From the IMG/VR virus record IMGVR_UViG_3300029922_000017, positions 1 through 64,000 of that record: 64,000 nt of DNA. One strand, given 5' to 3'. This DNA comes from a virus. The stretch's first letter is position 1, and each line of letters opens with the position of its first letter. Under the pieces are notes generated by a model, which made no database searches, was not told the DNA's origin, and saw only the letters and a program-made list of their open reading frames with translations. Positions 25,606 through 33,970 of the stretch are shown here, piece after piece. The position numbers and the translations under genes are program-made.

Positions 25606-25650
25606 TTATTTTAATAATGTCCTGAGTAATATCATTAATATATAAATATA

Positions 25651-25806
25651 TTACCATTCCGGTATAGTTGATGATTGTGTGAATTTAACAGGAATATTAT
25701 CTAGTTTGTGAATTTTTTTGATTATCATTCTGTGATTTTTTAATACTTTTTTAATTAATTTATCACTTAATTGCACCGGCACTTTAGTTGAATGTTTTAT
25801 ATACAT
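25651..25806 (-). CDS. Small basic protein
   Basis: 51 aa, lysine-rich (MYIKHSTKVPVQLSDKLIKK at the start). Starts 15 bases after tRNA-Gln(CTG), consistent with read-through from the tRNA transcript. Unknown function. Confidence 0.6.
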   Translation of the reverse strand: MYIKHSTKVPVQLSDKLIKKVLKNHRMIIKKIHKLDNIPVKFTQSSTIPEW

Positions 25807-25820
25807 ATTTTTATTTTGGT

Positions 25821-25897
25821 TGGCACACCATCTAAGAATTGAACTATAGATTTTTCGTTTCAGAGACGAAAGTAATTAACCGTTATACGAATGGTGT
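25821..25897 (-). tRNA. tRNA-Gln(CTG)
   Basis: Acceptor ACACCAT/ATGGTGT, discriminator G, CCA encoded, anticodon loop CTCTGAA in TTCGT/ACGAA. T loop TTCAATT but the T stem has two mismatches. Its first 15 bases are also the last codons and stop of the HNH gene. Decodes CAG. Confidence 0.75.
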
Positions 25898-26914
25898 ATT
25901 TCTTAAAATTAAGGTTAATGAATTTAAATGTTTAGAAACTGCCTCGGCTGCTTCTAACTCAGTATTAAATCGTTTACAGAAGAGTGATTTCTTATCTTTA
26001 TCTTTAATATGTGCCATCCATTTATTCCTCCCCGAATTAAAGCTCACATATAAATATCTAGATGGAAATTTTCTTGTTGCTTGTTTCGGATGTTCTAGTT
26101 TAAATTTTTTACGAGACGTATGAGAAAATTTTGATATATTCTTGTTATCAATTCCATATGATTTGCACCATTTTCTTATACTGTTATCGCTTACTCCATA
26201 TTTTTTACCTAAAATACTCATCGGAAATTCTCGGATTTCTTTTTCTAATATTTCTTTGGATGGACGTATAACTTTTCTCATAAATTTCCTTGTCGATGAG
26301 TTATTATACTGTTCCACTCTATTTTCTGGTTTTTGATAGCAATCATTACATAACAATGATGATTTGCACTTTTCTTTACCGCACATACATAGATGTGTTA
26401 TTTTATTAGATTTCCCCGCAAACGTATCGGTTTGGCTGTGACAATTAGGGCATAGCCATCTTAAATTTTCAATTCTGTTATCTGTTCCAACACCATTAAT
26501 ATGGTCTAATTGAAGAGTTAGAGGGTTATTATCCCATATTGGTTCCAACTCGCAATTTTTACATATATATGGAAACATATTATATATCTTTAAATATCGT
26601 TTGACAGAACTTCTATCATAAGAACAATTTTCTATAAATAAGACTGATTTACATTCTTCCAAGGAAAGTCTATTACATTCTGGAAATTTCCGACCCCTAT
26701 TAGAGTCCATTCCAAGTTTAATATGACTGAAATCTATATTTTCTTCTATAAGTCTTCTCTTCAATGTGTTTGTGTTTCCTCCCTTCGATGTTAATCCAAA
26801 TTTAAGTAACACTTTATTTAGAGAATCTGAGTTCTTAACTAATGTTATTAATTCACTAGTTGACATTTTCCAAATTAAACTGCGTTTTGCTCTTTTTTTA
26901 AAAGTTTTAATCAT
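25883..26914 (-). CDS. HNH homing endonuclease with AP2-like tail
   Basis: 343 aa. HNH core LTLQLDHINGVGTDNRIENLRWLCPNCHSQTDTF with zinc Cys pairs (CKNC, CPNC); a second Cys-rich block; a helix-turn-helix-like MSILGKKYGVSDNSIRKWCK; and a C-terminal AP2-like segment (YLYVSFNSGRNKWMAHIKDK). A late-type CTATTTATAGTAT precedes the ATG. Its stop codon lies inside tRNA-Gln. Confidence 0.85.
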   Translation of the reverse strand: MIKTFKKRAKRSLIWKMSTSELITLVKNSDSLNKVLLKFGLTSKGGNTNTLKRRLIEENIDFSHIKLGMDSNRGRKFPECNRLSLEECKSVLFIENCSYDRSSVKRYLKIYNMFPYICKNCELEPIWDNNPLTLQLDHINGVGTDNRIENLRWLCPNCHSQTDTFAGKSNKITHLCMCGKEKCKSSLLCNDCYQKPENRVEQYNNSSTRKFMRKVIRPSKEILEKEIREFPMSILGKKYGVSDNSIRKWCKSYGIDNKNISKFSHTSRKKFKLEHPKQATRKFPSRYLYVSFNSGRNKWMAHIKDKDKKSLFCKRFNTELEAAEAVSKHLNSLTLILRNTPFV

Positions 26915-26975
26915 ATACTATAAATAGTATAATGGTAGCAGAAAACTCAATTTATTTTGGGTGTTACCGGTAATG

Positions 26976-27047
26976 TTCCCGCAGTCTGAGTCGAACAGAC
27001 CCTAATTCTTTCAAAGAGAATTTTGCGAACCGATACAATATACGGGA
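26976..27047 (-). tRNA. tRNA-Gln(TTG)
   Basis: Acceptor TCCCGTA/TGCGGGA, anticodon loop CTTTGAA in ATTCT/AGAAT, T arm GTCTG/CAGAC with loop TTCGACT. CCA not encoded. Decodes CAA/CAG. Confidence 0.82.
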
Positions 27048-27071
27048 GTAAATATAGTAAGATTATAAAAT

Positions 27072-27145
27072 TGGAGCAATGGGTTAGGTTTAAACTAACA
27101 AGTCCTTCAAAGAAAGAAGGCATTTTATCATTAAATTACAAATGC
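27072..27145 (-). tRNA. tRNA-Arg(TCT)
   Basis: Anticodon loop TTTCTTT in CCTTC/GAAGG, T arm GTTAG/CTAAC with loop TTTAAAC, CCA encoded. The acceptor GCATTTG/CCATTGC has two mismatches and position 37 is T, so function is less certain. Decodes AGA/AGG. Confidence 0.65.
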
Positions 27146-27154
27146 ATTAAAAGA

Positions 27155-27427
27155 TTATTTTAACTTAAATTGATTTCTACCAATACATTCAAAAGGAACA
27201 TCATCAACTTCAGGCGTAGTTTGTGCTGCCGGTGTTTTTGCGGCAAGACTTTCCGGTGAAATAATATGAACACCATCACATGAATTATAAACTTCTCCTG
27301 CTGATTTTTGAGCATCTGCCATATTATCATTAACTGAATGGATAGTCTGATGTTGTCCTAATACTGCATCCGTTGCTTTACAATGAGCATTATTTAAAAT
27401 CATTACTATATATTTTCCTTGTGCCAC
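27155..27427 (-). CDS. Hypothetical protein
   Basis: 90 aa from a GTG at 27427, or 82 aa from the ATG at 27403 (MILNNAHCKATDAVLGQHQT). Pro/Thr-rich middle and a KCIGRNQFKLK-like end. Not recognised. Confidence 0.55.
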   Translation of the reverse strand: MAQGKYIVMILNNAHCKATDAVLGQHQTIHSVNDNMADAQKSAGEVYNSCDGVHIISPESLAAKTPAAQTTPEVDDVPFECIGRNQFKLK

Positions 27428-27478
27428 GCAATAAATTGTGCATTGTTAAGAGGCATACCACGTGGACTTCGAAATTAT

Positions 27479-27859
27479 TTACATTGCTTTTGCATTTACA
27501 CTTCTTAATGCAATTCCAAATTTGGTTCCATTTCGCCATCCAATATAAAATTCTTTGCTTTTACCTTTATAACAGAAGAACGGCAATATTATATTAACTG
27601 ACCTTCCGGTTTGAGGGTCAATATTATTAAAATTGACTAATTCCGGATTATCTGCCAATCCAATGACGTAAAAACAGAAATTGTTAAGTGGATTTCTAAT
27701 TGCCCATAAAATATTTCGTATCCATAATGGTTTATTCGGATAAAATGTTGGATGATTTGGTTCTCCTTTACTATTAACGCTATCAACTGGGTCAATATAA
27801 TTGCCGAGCCACCAAATAGGATTTATTTTCTTATACCACGGAATTGGAAATTTGTTCAT
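27479..27859 (-). CDS. Hypothetical protein
   Basis: 126 aa, aromatic-rich, no transmembrane helix (PWYKKINPIWWLGNYIDPVD near the start, EFYIGWRNGTKFGIALRSV near the end). Resembles unannotated phage proteins of this size. Function unknown. Confidence 0.6.
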   Translation of the reverse strand: MNKFPIPWYKKINPIWWLGNYIDPVDSVNSKGEPNHPTFYPNKPLWIRNILWAIRNPLNNFCFYVIGLADNPELVNFNNIDPQTGRSVNIILPFFCYKGKSKEFYIGWRNGTKFGIALRSVNAKAM

Positions 27860-27935
27860 ATTAATAAATATAAATAAAAACGTCTAATCTATCGGTAAAG
27901 ATAGCAATCGGACAAGACTTTCAACGTTTTTTAAA

Positions 27936-28025
27936 TGGCGGTGTTAACGAGACTTGAACTCGCTATGTGCATATTATGCAGTCTTCCGTGACAGGGAAGC
28001 GGCTCGACTCTTTACCTTCAACACC
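27936..28025 (-). tRNA. tRNA-Asp(GTC) with long variable arm
   Basis: Acceptor GGTGTTG/TAACACC, discriminator G, CCA encoded, anticodon loop CTGTCAC in CTTCC/GGAAG, T arm GCGAG/CTCGT with loop TTCAAGT. The variable arm is 19 bases with a TGCAT/ATGCA hairpin, unexpected for Asp. Decodes GAC/GAU if charged as Asp. Confidence 0.75.
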
Positions 28026-28067
28026 GTAAAATATTTACAACCAAGTAGCATTTTGAAGACTCTCACT

Positions 28068-28077
28068 TATATTTATA
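28068..28077 (+). promoter_or_regulatory. Late-type promoter element TATATTTATA
   Basis: TATATTTATA followed by AGT and the ATG of the endonuclease gene at 28081. This element recurs before most endonuclease genes and several structural genes of the window. Confidence 0.6.
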
Positions 28078-28080
28078 AGT

Positions 28081-28890
28081 ATGAATGAAATTGATTATAA
28101 TTTAAATCCATATAAATGTGATGCTTGCCAATCTACTATTCCATATAAAAAAGGAAGGCGCAAATCTAAGTTAGGGTTGAAATTCTGTAATAATTTGTGT
28201 CAAGGTGTTTATACCGAAACATTGAATAAGGAAAATTACTATACAAATCCACTATGTTGTAACCAATGTAATAAAATTATTCCATATAATAATAGAAAAT
28301 CAAATGGAAATTTAAAGTTTTGTAGTAATTTATGCTCTAATACGTATTATAAATATAAAAAATTTACGCCTGAAGTTTTACAAACGATGAGAGAAAAATC
28401 AAAACTAATCCAACCAAAACTATGGGATTTAACCGCTAGGATTGCACACTCCAAAATAATGAAACAAGTTGTAAATAACCATCCAAATTCATATTCTAGT
28501 AATAACATTTGCGGCAGAGTTAAATCAATTCCTATTATTGATAGTCTCGGCAATACTTCTAAATGTCTCGGAAATTGGGAATTGTTGGTATCTAAATTCT
28601 TAACTGACAATAATATTCGATGGACTAACACCATCAATACAGTATTTAATTATAATTGGAATGGGGCTGTCCATAGATATTTCCCAGACTTTAAATTACT
28701 TGATTATACTGGTGTATATATTGAAGTTAAGGGATACGAACGGGAGCGAGACCGAGAAAAATGGAAACAATTCCCGGATACATTAATAATTATTAAATTG
28801 AAAGAAATTAAAGAAATTAAAAATGGAACATTTCAATTGAATATTGGTTGCGGAGCACGGGAGTCGAACCCAGTATCTCTAAGCTTATGA
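28081..28890 (+). CDS. Vsr-like homing endonuclease
   Basis: 269 aa. Two zinc Cys blocks (CDACQS, CNQCNK with paired CSNLC), a NUMOD-like middle, and a C-terminal nuclease core HRYFPDFKLLDYTGVYIEVKG followed by an IIIKLKEI strand. The last 15 codons are antisense to tRNA-Met (28845-28924), so the real functional end may be near residue 255. Plus strand, convergent with the tRNA. Confidence 0.75.
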   Translation: MNEIDYNLNPYKCDACQSTIPYKKGRRKSKLGLKFCNNLCQGVYTETLNKENYYTNPLCCNQCNKIIPYNNRKSNGNLKFCSNLCSNTYYKYKKFTPEVLQTMREKSKLIQPKLWDLTARIAHSKIMKQVVNNHPNSYSSNNICGRVKSIPIIDSLGNTSKCLGNWELLVSKFLTDNNIRWTNTINTVFNYNWNGAVHRYFPDFKLLDYTGVYIEVKGYERERDREKWKQFPDTLIIIKLKEIKEIKNGTFQLNIGCGARESNPVSLSL

Positions 28891-28924
28891 GGCTTGAATG
28901 ATTATTCCGTTTCACTCCTCCGCA
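28845..28924 (-). tRNA. tRNA-Met(CAT) 1
   Basis: Acceptor TGCGGAG/CTCCGCA, CCA encoded, anticodon loop CTCATAA, T loop TTCGACT. The T stem has one mismatch. Whether it is initiator, elongator or Ile2 type cannot be told. Overlaps the 3' end of the plus-strand endonuclease gene. Confidence 0.75.
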
Positions 28925-28953
28925 ATTAAATATTCATCCACCCATTAACACTA

Positions 28954-29178
28954 ATGACTTTATTTTTTCTTAACAAACGGCGATACGTTGTGTGGACTAC
29001 TGAATTATTTAAATTATTGTTACCAGAATTCCGTTATGTCACTGGTTCTATCTCATTATTCACTCAACATACAAACGAATTACTTCTCCGCCGAGTCTTT
29101 ATGATTGGTCTATATCATCCAATCGTTATAGATAACACTTCAATTGTGCTTTCTTACGTCTATTACACTAAACAATAA
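28954..29178 (+). CDS. Possible plus-strand hypothetical protein
   Basis: 74 aa open frame (MTLFFLNKRRYVVWTTELFK at the start) in a stretch with no competing minus-strand gene. Hydrophobic and without a clear promoter. Tentative. Confidence 0.35.
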   Translation: MTLFFLNKRRYVVWTTELFKLLLPEFRYVTGSISLFTQHTNELLLRRVFMIGLYHPIVIDNTSIVLSYVYYTKQ

Positions 29179-29345
29179 ATTCTTTCAGCTTGCGACTTGA
29201 ACGCTATATAATACTCCCACCACGCAGGGAACGGAGACTCACGTAACTAATGTCACTTTAATCAATAAATTATTTCTAATTATTACCCACCGATGGCCGT
29301 ATTCTCTCGAATCAACTTGATTGATATTTCGTATTGTCTTACCGC

Positions 29346-29561
29346 TTATACTACTGAAATTATTTCCAATTCGTCTGGGTCATATGTAGCAATTCCGGTT
29401 GAGAATTGAATATCATAACATAACCCATGACTGTCGTGGCTTGCTATAATATAGCCACATCTTCCAACATACTTCAATCTTTCAACTTGACCTTCATCCG
29501 TATAATCCCGCTGTTCAATTTTATTAGCAACTTGAACATCTATATGTTGTTTAATTTTCAT
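29346..29561 (-). CDS. Small hypothetical protein
   Basis: 71 aa, with KVxGxxGYII-like beta pattern (VERLKYVGRCGYIIASHDSH). 1 base after the next upstream gene. Function unknown. Confidence 0.6.
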   Translation of the reverse strand: MKIKQHIDVQVANKIEQRDYTDEGQVERLKYVGRCGYIIASHDSHGLCYDIQFSTGIATYDPDELEIISVV

Positions 29562-29562
29562 A

Positions 29563-29775
29563 TCAATTACGAATTAGTTCTCTCACGATTTCCTCGCCCG
29601 ATTTCCAGCCCCATTTTGGAGTTTGTATATCTTTTAATTGTTCCGATAAATCATTATTTTGAGTCTTCAATTGAAGATTCTCATCTTTCAATTTTTCATT
29701 TTCCGTTTTTAAAATATTGTAAAGATACTTTAGCTCGTAATATTCTCCACAAAAATTATCAGATTCGTAATTCAT
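29563..29775 (-). CDS. Small coiled-coil protein, leaderless
   Basis: 70 aa, mostly a leucine-rich coiled coil (LYNILKTENEKLKDENLQLK). TTGACT-N16-TAGCAT ends 6 bases before the ATG. Confidence 0.65.
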   Translation of the reverse strand: MNYESDNFCGEYYELKYLYNILKTENEKLKDENLQLKTQNNDLSEQLKDIQTPKWGWKSGEEIVRELIRN

Positions 29776-29915
29776 ATTGACATGCTACCATAATTAGAAA
29801 ATAAGTCAAGAGAATAAAATCCTAATGAAGCCGCTACTATATAATGTTTATAACCATCATATTTTGCCTTGTTTAAACCATCCTATGGTCACATCATTAT
29901 TTTACGTAAATTATA

Positions 29916-29992
29916 TGGTCCCGTATGGCAGAATCGAACTGCCGCTGTTAATTTTTCAAACTAACGTGCTGACCACTCTACACTATTACGGG
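29916..29992 (-). tRNA. tRNA-Phe(GAA)
   Basis: Anticodon loop TTGAAAA in TTAGT/ATTAA, T arm GGCAG/CTGCC with loop TTCGATT, CCA encoded. Acceptor CCCGTAA/ATACGGG with one mismatch at the base. Confidence 0.82.
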
Positions 29993-30007
29993 ATACTAAA
30001 TTATTAA

Positions 30008-30084
30008 TGGTGGCAATGACAAGATTCGAACTTGTATATCTTTTCCTTATGATGGAACTGCAATACCAATTATGCTACACTGCC
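30008..30084 (-). tRNA. tRNA-Met(CAT) 2
   Basis: Acceptor GGCAGTG/CATTGCC, anticodon loop ATCATAA, T arm ACAAG/CTTGT with loop TTCGAAT, CCA encoded. Could be an Ile(AUA) decoder after lysidine modification, but tRNA-Ile(TAT) is also present. Confidence 0.8.
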
Positions 30085-30198
30085 ATAATTTATATTAAAT
30101 TCAAAGAATTCCACCACGCATTTAGATTTTTAATTTCTTGTTTTTTACAATGTAAAGCGGAAATGGAAATTGACTCCATTTAGCTCTATCTTTATCCG

Positions 30199-30269
30199 TC
30201 TCCTATGATTGAGTTGAACAATCTCCACAAGTTCCCAAAACTTGTATGCTACCGGAACACCTATAGGAG
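30199..30269 (-). tRNA. tRNA-Pro(TGG)
   Basis: Acceptor CTCCTAT/ATAGGAG, anticodon loop TTTGGGA in CAAGT/ACTTG, T arm GATTG/CAATC with loop TTCAACT. CCA not encoded. Decodes CCA/CCG. Confidence 0.82.
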
Positions 30270-30461
30270 TAAAACTTTTACCATGAGAAGCCGCCATATC
30301 ATTTTCACCGATAGTCTAAGCACCGGTTTACCGGCGAGTAATCTCTTCCGAAACTTTACTTCCTCATTAGCATAAATTATTTAATGCTTGGGACTTTTAC
30401 CCCGTTCTTTACTCATATCGAGCGACATAAACTCAATAGCGTTTTCTTTTATATAAAATTG

Positions 30462-30623
30462 TCAATTAAATTTCGGTATGAAAATCAATTCTCCATCAAT
30501 TTTCAATGTTCTATCTATAATATCACAAACTTCACAGGGAAGTGGGTCTTCCATTCGTAATTCATCTGATTCATATCCCGGAATTTCTCCTCTAAAATGT
30601 TTACATGTTTTCTTTTTATTCAT
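30462..30623 (-). CDS. Small Cys-containing protein
   Basis: 53 aa (MNKKKTCKHFRGEIPGYESD at the start, then CEVCD). The two Cys pairs may bind zinc. Clear ATG and TGA; no better frame in the region. Confidence 0.6.
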   Translation of the reverse strand: MNKKKTCKHFRGEIPGYESDELRMEDPLPCEVCDIIDRTLKIDGELIFIPKFN

Positions 30624-30639
30624 ACTGTAAAATATCATA

Positions 30640-30880
30640 TATATGTTACAGCTACATGTCAGTTATGTTACATTATCGTAACATTAAATTGGTGGACGTA
30701 TCGTGCCTCTTACGGTTGATTGGTTACAACGAGTTATTAGGGCTTATTCCAATAACATCAAAATTAACTTGTTAATAATAGGACAACTACTATTAACAAA
30801 TAAAGGTGCATTACTGTCCTTTGAGTAACCCTCGATGGTGCGCTTTGTCCACTAGAATTGCAATTCTAATAAGCGTTAAG
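30640..30880 (-). other. Gene-poor stretch with tRNA-like 3' ends and hairpins
   Basis: Two places end in a CCA like tRNA 3' ends (about 30697 and 30837). One (30837-30880) has only an acceptor-like stem and an anticodon-like hairpin around TTGCAAT, without D and T arms. A strong hairpin lies at about 30771-30803 (TTGTTAATA/TATTAACAA). No gene that I can support. Confidence 0.4.
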
Positions 30881-30882
30881 GG

Positions 30883-31089
30883 TTATACTTTACTATGTTT
30901 GGTCCATTGTTTTTCACAATCCAAACAATTAAAACAAACCCAATACTGATCATCATTAGGGTCAAAATTACCAGTGTTCGAATCATAATTTTTAACCGCA
31001 TTTACATGCGGACATTTAGCTTGAATCTTGTCTTTCCGTTTTTGTAAATTTGCTATTTGTTTGTTAATATCTAGAATTGATTGTTTCAT
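30883..31089 (-). CDS. Small zinc-binding protein, leaderless
   Basis: 68 aa: helical start (MKQSILDINKQIANLQKRKD), then CPHVN and CFNCLDCEKQW. TTGACA-N16-CATAAT ends 6 bases before the ATG. Confidence 0.65.
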   Translation of the reverse strand: MKQSILDINKQIANLQKRKDKIQAKCPHVNAVKNYDSNTGNFDPNDDQYWVCFNCLDCEKQWTKHSKV

Positions 31090-31129
31090 TCTGATATTAT
31101 GACATATTTGTTATTAATGTCAAGCTGAA

Positions 31130-31590
31130 ATAGTTTTCCAAGGATTTCACAAATGTTCTCTCTTTTCATGCCTTACTCAGAGAATCTATCTTGTTCCACT
31201 AGGTTAACCGAAAATGATTAACCATATAAATTGGTGGGCGGGTATACTCGTCATTATGACCTTTACTCGTAACAGATTTCTCCTACGAAGATTTCAGACG
31301 CCGCCCATTCTATAAAAATCAACTGTTACATAGATGTTACAAGACTTAGGAGGATGCTTACATACTCATAATTCAGCTTAGTATGCCTGCTGCTACGTAA
31401 CAGTTTAAATTGTTTTATATATGACATTCATTGCGCTTCGAATAGCACTTAACGGCTAATTGCCATAGACGTTTCTATTCCAAGATTCCCGCCATATATA
31501 AATTGTTTACTAGCCCTCATTCCTAATGAGTAGCCTCAATACAATGTATCTCAGTTGTTTCGTAAGTTAATGACTGCCGCAACCTTAGTA
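31130..31590 (-). other. Noncoding stretch with tRNA-like remnants
   Basis: At 31232-31308 acceptor-like strands GGGCGG/CCGCCC with encoded CCA enclose 60 bases that do not fold as D, anticodon and T arms. Other hairpins: GGC-AATTA-GCC and an ATAGA/TCTAT hairpin (31450-31490), and CTCATT/AATGAG (31517-31531). A TTCGAAT T-loop-like piece lies at about 31437. Probably decayed tRNA genes. Confidence 0.4.
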
Positions 31591-31596
31591 AATTGT

Positions 31597-31782
31597 TTAC
31601 ATGTAATCGGTATCATGAATGAATTTTTTACAACCACATAATTCACATTTTGAAATTATAATATCTAAATCATAACTGGCTCCGCACCCGATACATTTTT
31701 TATAATTTTGTAAACGTTTTTTAACAGTTTCTATTGGGCGATTACAAAATTCATCAATAGTTCTTAGCTTATTTGTTTTCAT
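31597..31782 (-). CDS. Small zinc-ribbon protein
   Basis: 61 aa with CIGCGA and CELCGCKKF pairs. Unknown function; one of several small zinc proteins interspersed with tRNAs. Confidence 0.6.
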   Translation of the reverse strand: MKTNKLRTIDEFCNRPIETVKKRLQNYKKCIGCGASYDLDIIISKCELCGCKKFIHDTDYM

Positions 31783-31879
31783 AAATTGGCACTTACTCTC
31801 AAGTTGTCAATCATCACAATCCCCAGTTGGAACTGGTTACTTGTTACGGAACGATTTGCCGTTTATTTAATAAATTAAA

Positions 31880-31967
31880 TGGTGGGCGTGGCAGAATTCG
31901 AATCTGCGAAGTCAATTAAGACGAGAGATTTACAGTCTCTTGGTTTTAACCACTCACCCACACGCCC
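31880..31967 (-). tRNA. tRNA-Tyr(GTA)
   Basis: Acceptor GGGCGTG/CACGCCC, anticodon loop CTGTAAA in AGAGA/TCTCT, expected long variable arm, T arm GCAGA/TCTGC with loop TTCGAAT, CCA encoded. Confidence 0.9.
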
Positions 31968-31975
31968 ATTAAAAA

Positions 31976-32488
31976 TTACCCATAATAAAAATCTCTCCAA
32001 TTTTCCGGAATATATTTGTCTAGCGATGTTAATTTATCCTTATCCAGTTTCTTTGTATGCATCATTCTATGATGATTGGGACATACATATGCCAAATTCC
32101 AATGTTCATCTGCATTGTCTATTTTCTTTCCATTTATATGGTGAATATCACACGTCGATTCTTTCCATCCACAAATACAACACCCGATATTTAACCGTTT
32201 AAGTATTTTACATGCAGTTCTAGAACTTACGCTTAAAATAGAATCAATTCTTCCTTTATGTTTTCCTATTGAACTATTGATTCCGTTTATACTTCTTTTT
32301 TCTGGGTGTTTATCCCAATATCGTTTAAGTCCATGTCCTATATTTTGTTTTGCTGCATCTGACAGCTTTCGGTGTGAATTATTATATGTTGATGCACATG
32401 ACAAACTACAAAACTTTCCTCTGTTATTACCAGTTGAATATTTCGTTTCAAATTCTTTATTACAATTTACGCAATTTAATGTATTCAT
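31976..32488 (-). CDS. HNH homing endonuclease
   Basis: 170 aa. N-terminal zinc finger (CVNCNKEF...CSLSC), helical linker, and C-terminal HNH CCICGWKESTCDIHHINGKK then NLAYVCPNHHRM. A late-type TATATTTATAGTAT precedes the ATG. Ends 8 bases from tRNA-Tyr. Confidence 0.85.
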   Translation of the reverse strand: MNTLNCVNCNKEFETKYSTGNNRGKFCSLSCASTYNNSHRKLSDAAKQNIGHGLKRYWDKHPEKRSINGINSSIGKHKGRIDSILSVSSRTACKILKRLNIGCCICGWKESTCDIHHINGKKIDNADEHWNLAYVCPNHHRMMHTKKLDKDKLTSLDKYIPENWRDFYYG

Positions 32489-32662
32489 ATACTATAAATA
32501 TACGTGTAGTAGTCGAATCTATGATTTATTTTGTAAATTTTAACAGTTTTCCCCGCTACCCCTACGGAATAATCTTGCATATTAAAGTAATCTAACCTCA
32601 ATTAGATACAGCCATTACTATGTTGACCGAGTTCACTCGCTCTGTGTTTATATAAACATACT

Positions 32663-33334
32663 TTAAAATTTATAGATTCTACCTTTCATCCATCCTTGAG
32701 ATATATACAAGTCCAGTTCCTCTTTTTTTATCTTTTTATTTAATTTTTGTTTCGTTGAGTATATCCAACATGTTCCATATTGTGAATTTAATTTTCCTAT
32801 TCTCTGAGATGCTTTTATTGATTGCTTATCCTTTGTTTCTTGAGTATGTTTACGACCAGACCAATGATGTCCATCTCGACTGAACTTCTCTTTTAAAGCG
32901 GCTGACACTTTTATTTTCCACTCTTCCCATAATCCCTTCTCTATAAGATATTTCTTAACTTCCCTACCATTCCACAAATTTTGTTTTCCATGAGTTTCAT
33001 CTCCAATTCCCGGATATAAATTTTTACCAGTCGAATTTGCGTGTTCCCATGTTCCTTGACCTCCGAGAATAAGATTATATGTATTTTCAGATTCTACGAA
33101 TATAGCATTAACTATTTCTTTTTCTTTATCATACATTGCTTCGGAAGAATCGAATACAAATAAAATTTCTTTTTTAAAATTTTCAATCCCATATTTTGCA
33201 ATTGACCGTTTAAGTAAAGTGCCAGACCCAAGATATTCATCATTTATATTTTTTGTCTTGTGAATGCCAATATAAATTTTATTATTTATAATATTGGTAG
33301 TTTTATATACTGTATATTTATAGTTCGAGTCCAT
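32663..33334 (-). CDS. GIY-YIG homing endonuclease
   Basis: 223 aa from MDSNYKYTVYKTTNIINNK. GIY-YIG core: YTVYKTTNIINNKIYIGIHK, a catalytic Arg around LLKRSIAKYG, and Glu in EKEIVNAIF; then NUMOD3-like repeats (WSGRKHTQETKDKQSIKASQ). A late-type ATATTTATATTC element lies directly before the ATG at 33334. Seg-type enzymes cut near, not in, their own gene. Confidence 0.85.
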   Translation of the reverse strand: MDSNYKYTVYKTTNIINNKIYIGIHKTKNINDEYLGSGTLLKRSIAKYGIENFKKEILFVFDSSEAMYDKEKEIVNAIFVESENTYNLILGGQGTWEHANSTGKNLYPGIGDETHGKQNLWNGREVKKYLIEKGLWEEWKIKVSAALKEKFSRDGHHWSGRKHTQETKDKQSIKASQRIGKLNSQYGTCWIYSTKQKLNKKIKKEELDLYISQGWMKGRIYKF

Positions 33335-33388
33335 GAATATAAATATGGACTCGAACATCGAAACTGTAATTTATTTTCGATTAATTTC

Positions 33389-33463
33389 TGGCTCCGAGGG
33401 CAGGTTCTGCCCCTGCACCATCTTTCTTAACAGGAAAGTGGACTACTGTTATCCCACCTCGGA
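33389..33463 (-). tRNA. tRNA-Asn(GTT) 1, odd T loop
   Basis: Acceptor TCCGAGG/CCTCGGA, discriminator G, CCA encoded, anticodon loop CTGTTAA in CTTTC/GAAAG. T stem GCAGG/CCTGC encloses GGCAGAA, not TTCGANN. Confidence 0.75.
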
Positions 33464-33503
33464 ATTAAAATGATTTTTTCATCTCTTCATTAAAAGAGGA
33501 AGG

Positions 33504-33659
33504 CCTCAATGACTGGACTCGAACCAATACCACGAACAGATATAGCCCGTGCGCTACCTACTATTAATAATTTCTGTGCTTACTTCATCATCCTTATTAC
33601 GTAATAATAGATGCCTTCATCCACATACTCGATACTAATAGCAATTACACCACATTGAG
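33504..33659 (-). tRNA. tRNA-like gene with ~80-base insertion in the D arm
   Basis: Perfect acceptor CTCAATG/CATTGAG, 156 bases apart end to end. 3' part is normal: T arm ATTGG/CCAGT with loop TTCGAGT and an anticodon stem CGGGC/GTTCG enclosing TATATCT (TAT, Ile). D stem GTGT/GCGC flanks a long insert with a TTATTA-CG-TAATAA hairpin. Could be a tRNA with an intron-like insert or a pseudogene. Confidence 0.5.
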
Positions 33660-33666
33660 ATTAAAT

Positions 33667-33738
33667 TGGTTCCTTATTCCGTGTCCCTTCCACGTCTCCG
33701 AAATTACGCATCATAGATAGTAGGGGCGTTAATAAGAA
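33667..33738 (-). pseudogene. tRNA-like gene without an anticodon arm
   Basis: Acceptor TTCTTAT/ATAAGGA, discriminator A, encoded CCA, total length 72. One hairpin ACGC/GCGT has a 16-base loop and a second CGTG/CACG has loop GAAGGGA. No standard anticodon arm fits between them. Confidence 0.45.
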
Positions 33739-33744
33739 ATTGAA

Positions 33745-33965
33745 TTACAAAATCATGTTACGGATAGCAGTTATACAGGAACACTGTTGTCCTACACATC
33801 AATGAGATTTCCGTGCTGTATCACACTCTCAAATGGATTTTGTAAATTGTTTTCTACTTTATAATGTAAAGGCTTACTCACCAGCAAACGAGGCCAGTGG
33901 TTGGGATTCCAACCCATTACAACCGTAGCATCAGCCGTTTTTTAGTTATCGGTTCATTACTAATA
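33745..33965 (-). other. Noncoding stretch with T-arm-like hairpin
   Basis: At about 33900-33925 TGGG-TTGGAAT-CCCA resembles a T arm (C to G in the loop), but no acceptor pairs with it. A GGTTGG/CCAACC stem overlaps. No CDS that I can support; likely tRNA decay products. Confidence 0.35.
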
Positions 33966-33970
33966 GAAAT

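Noticed and set aside
29180-29260. tRNA at 29190-29260 with TTCAAGT loop
   Set aside because: Only GCG/CGC pairs form around the loop and no acceptor partner for AGCTGAAAG exists nearby.
30150-30310. A 50-codon ORF through the tRNA-Pro region (MAASHGKSFTPIG...)
   Set aside because: The same bases give a perfect cloverleaf with all stems paired; the open frame is better explained by chance.
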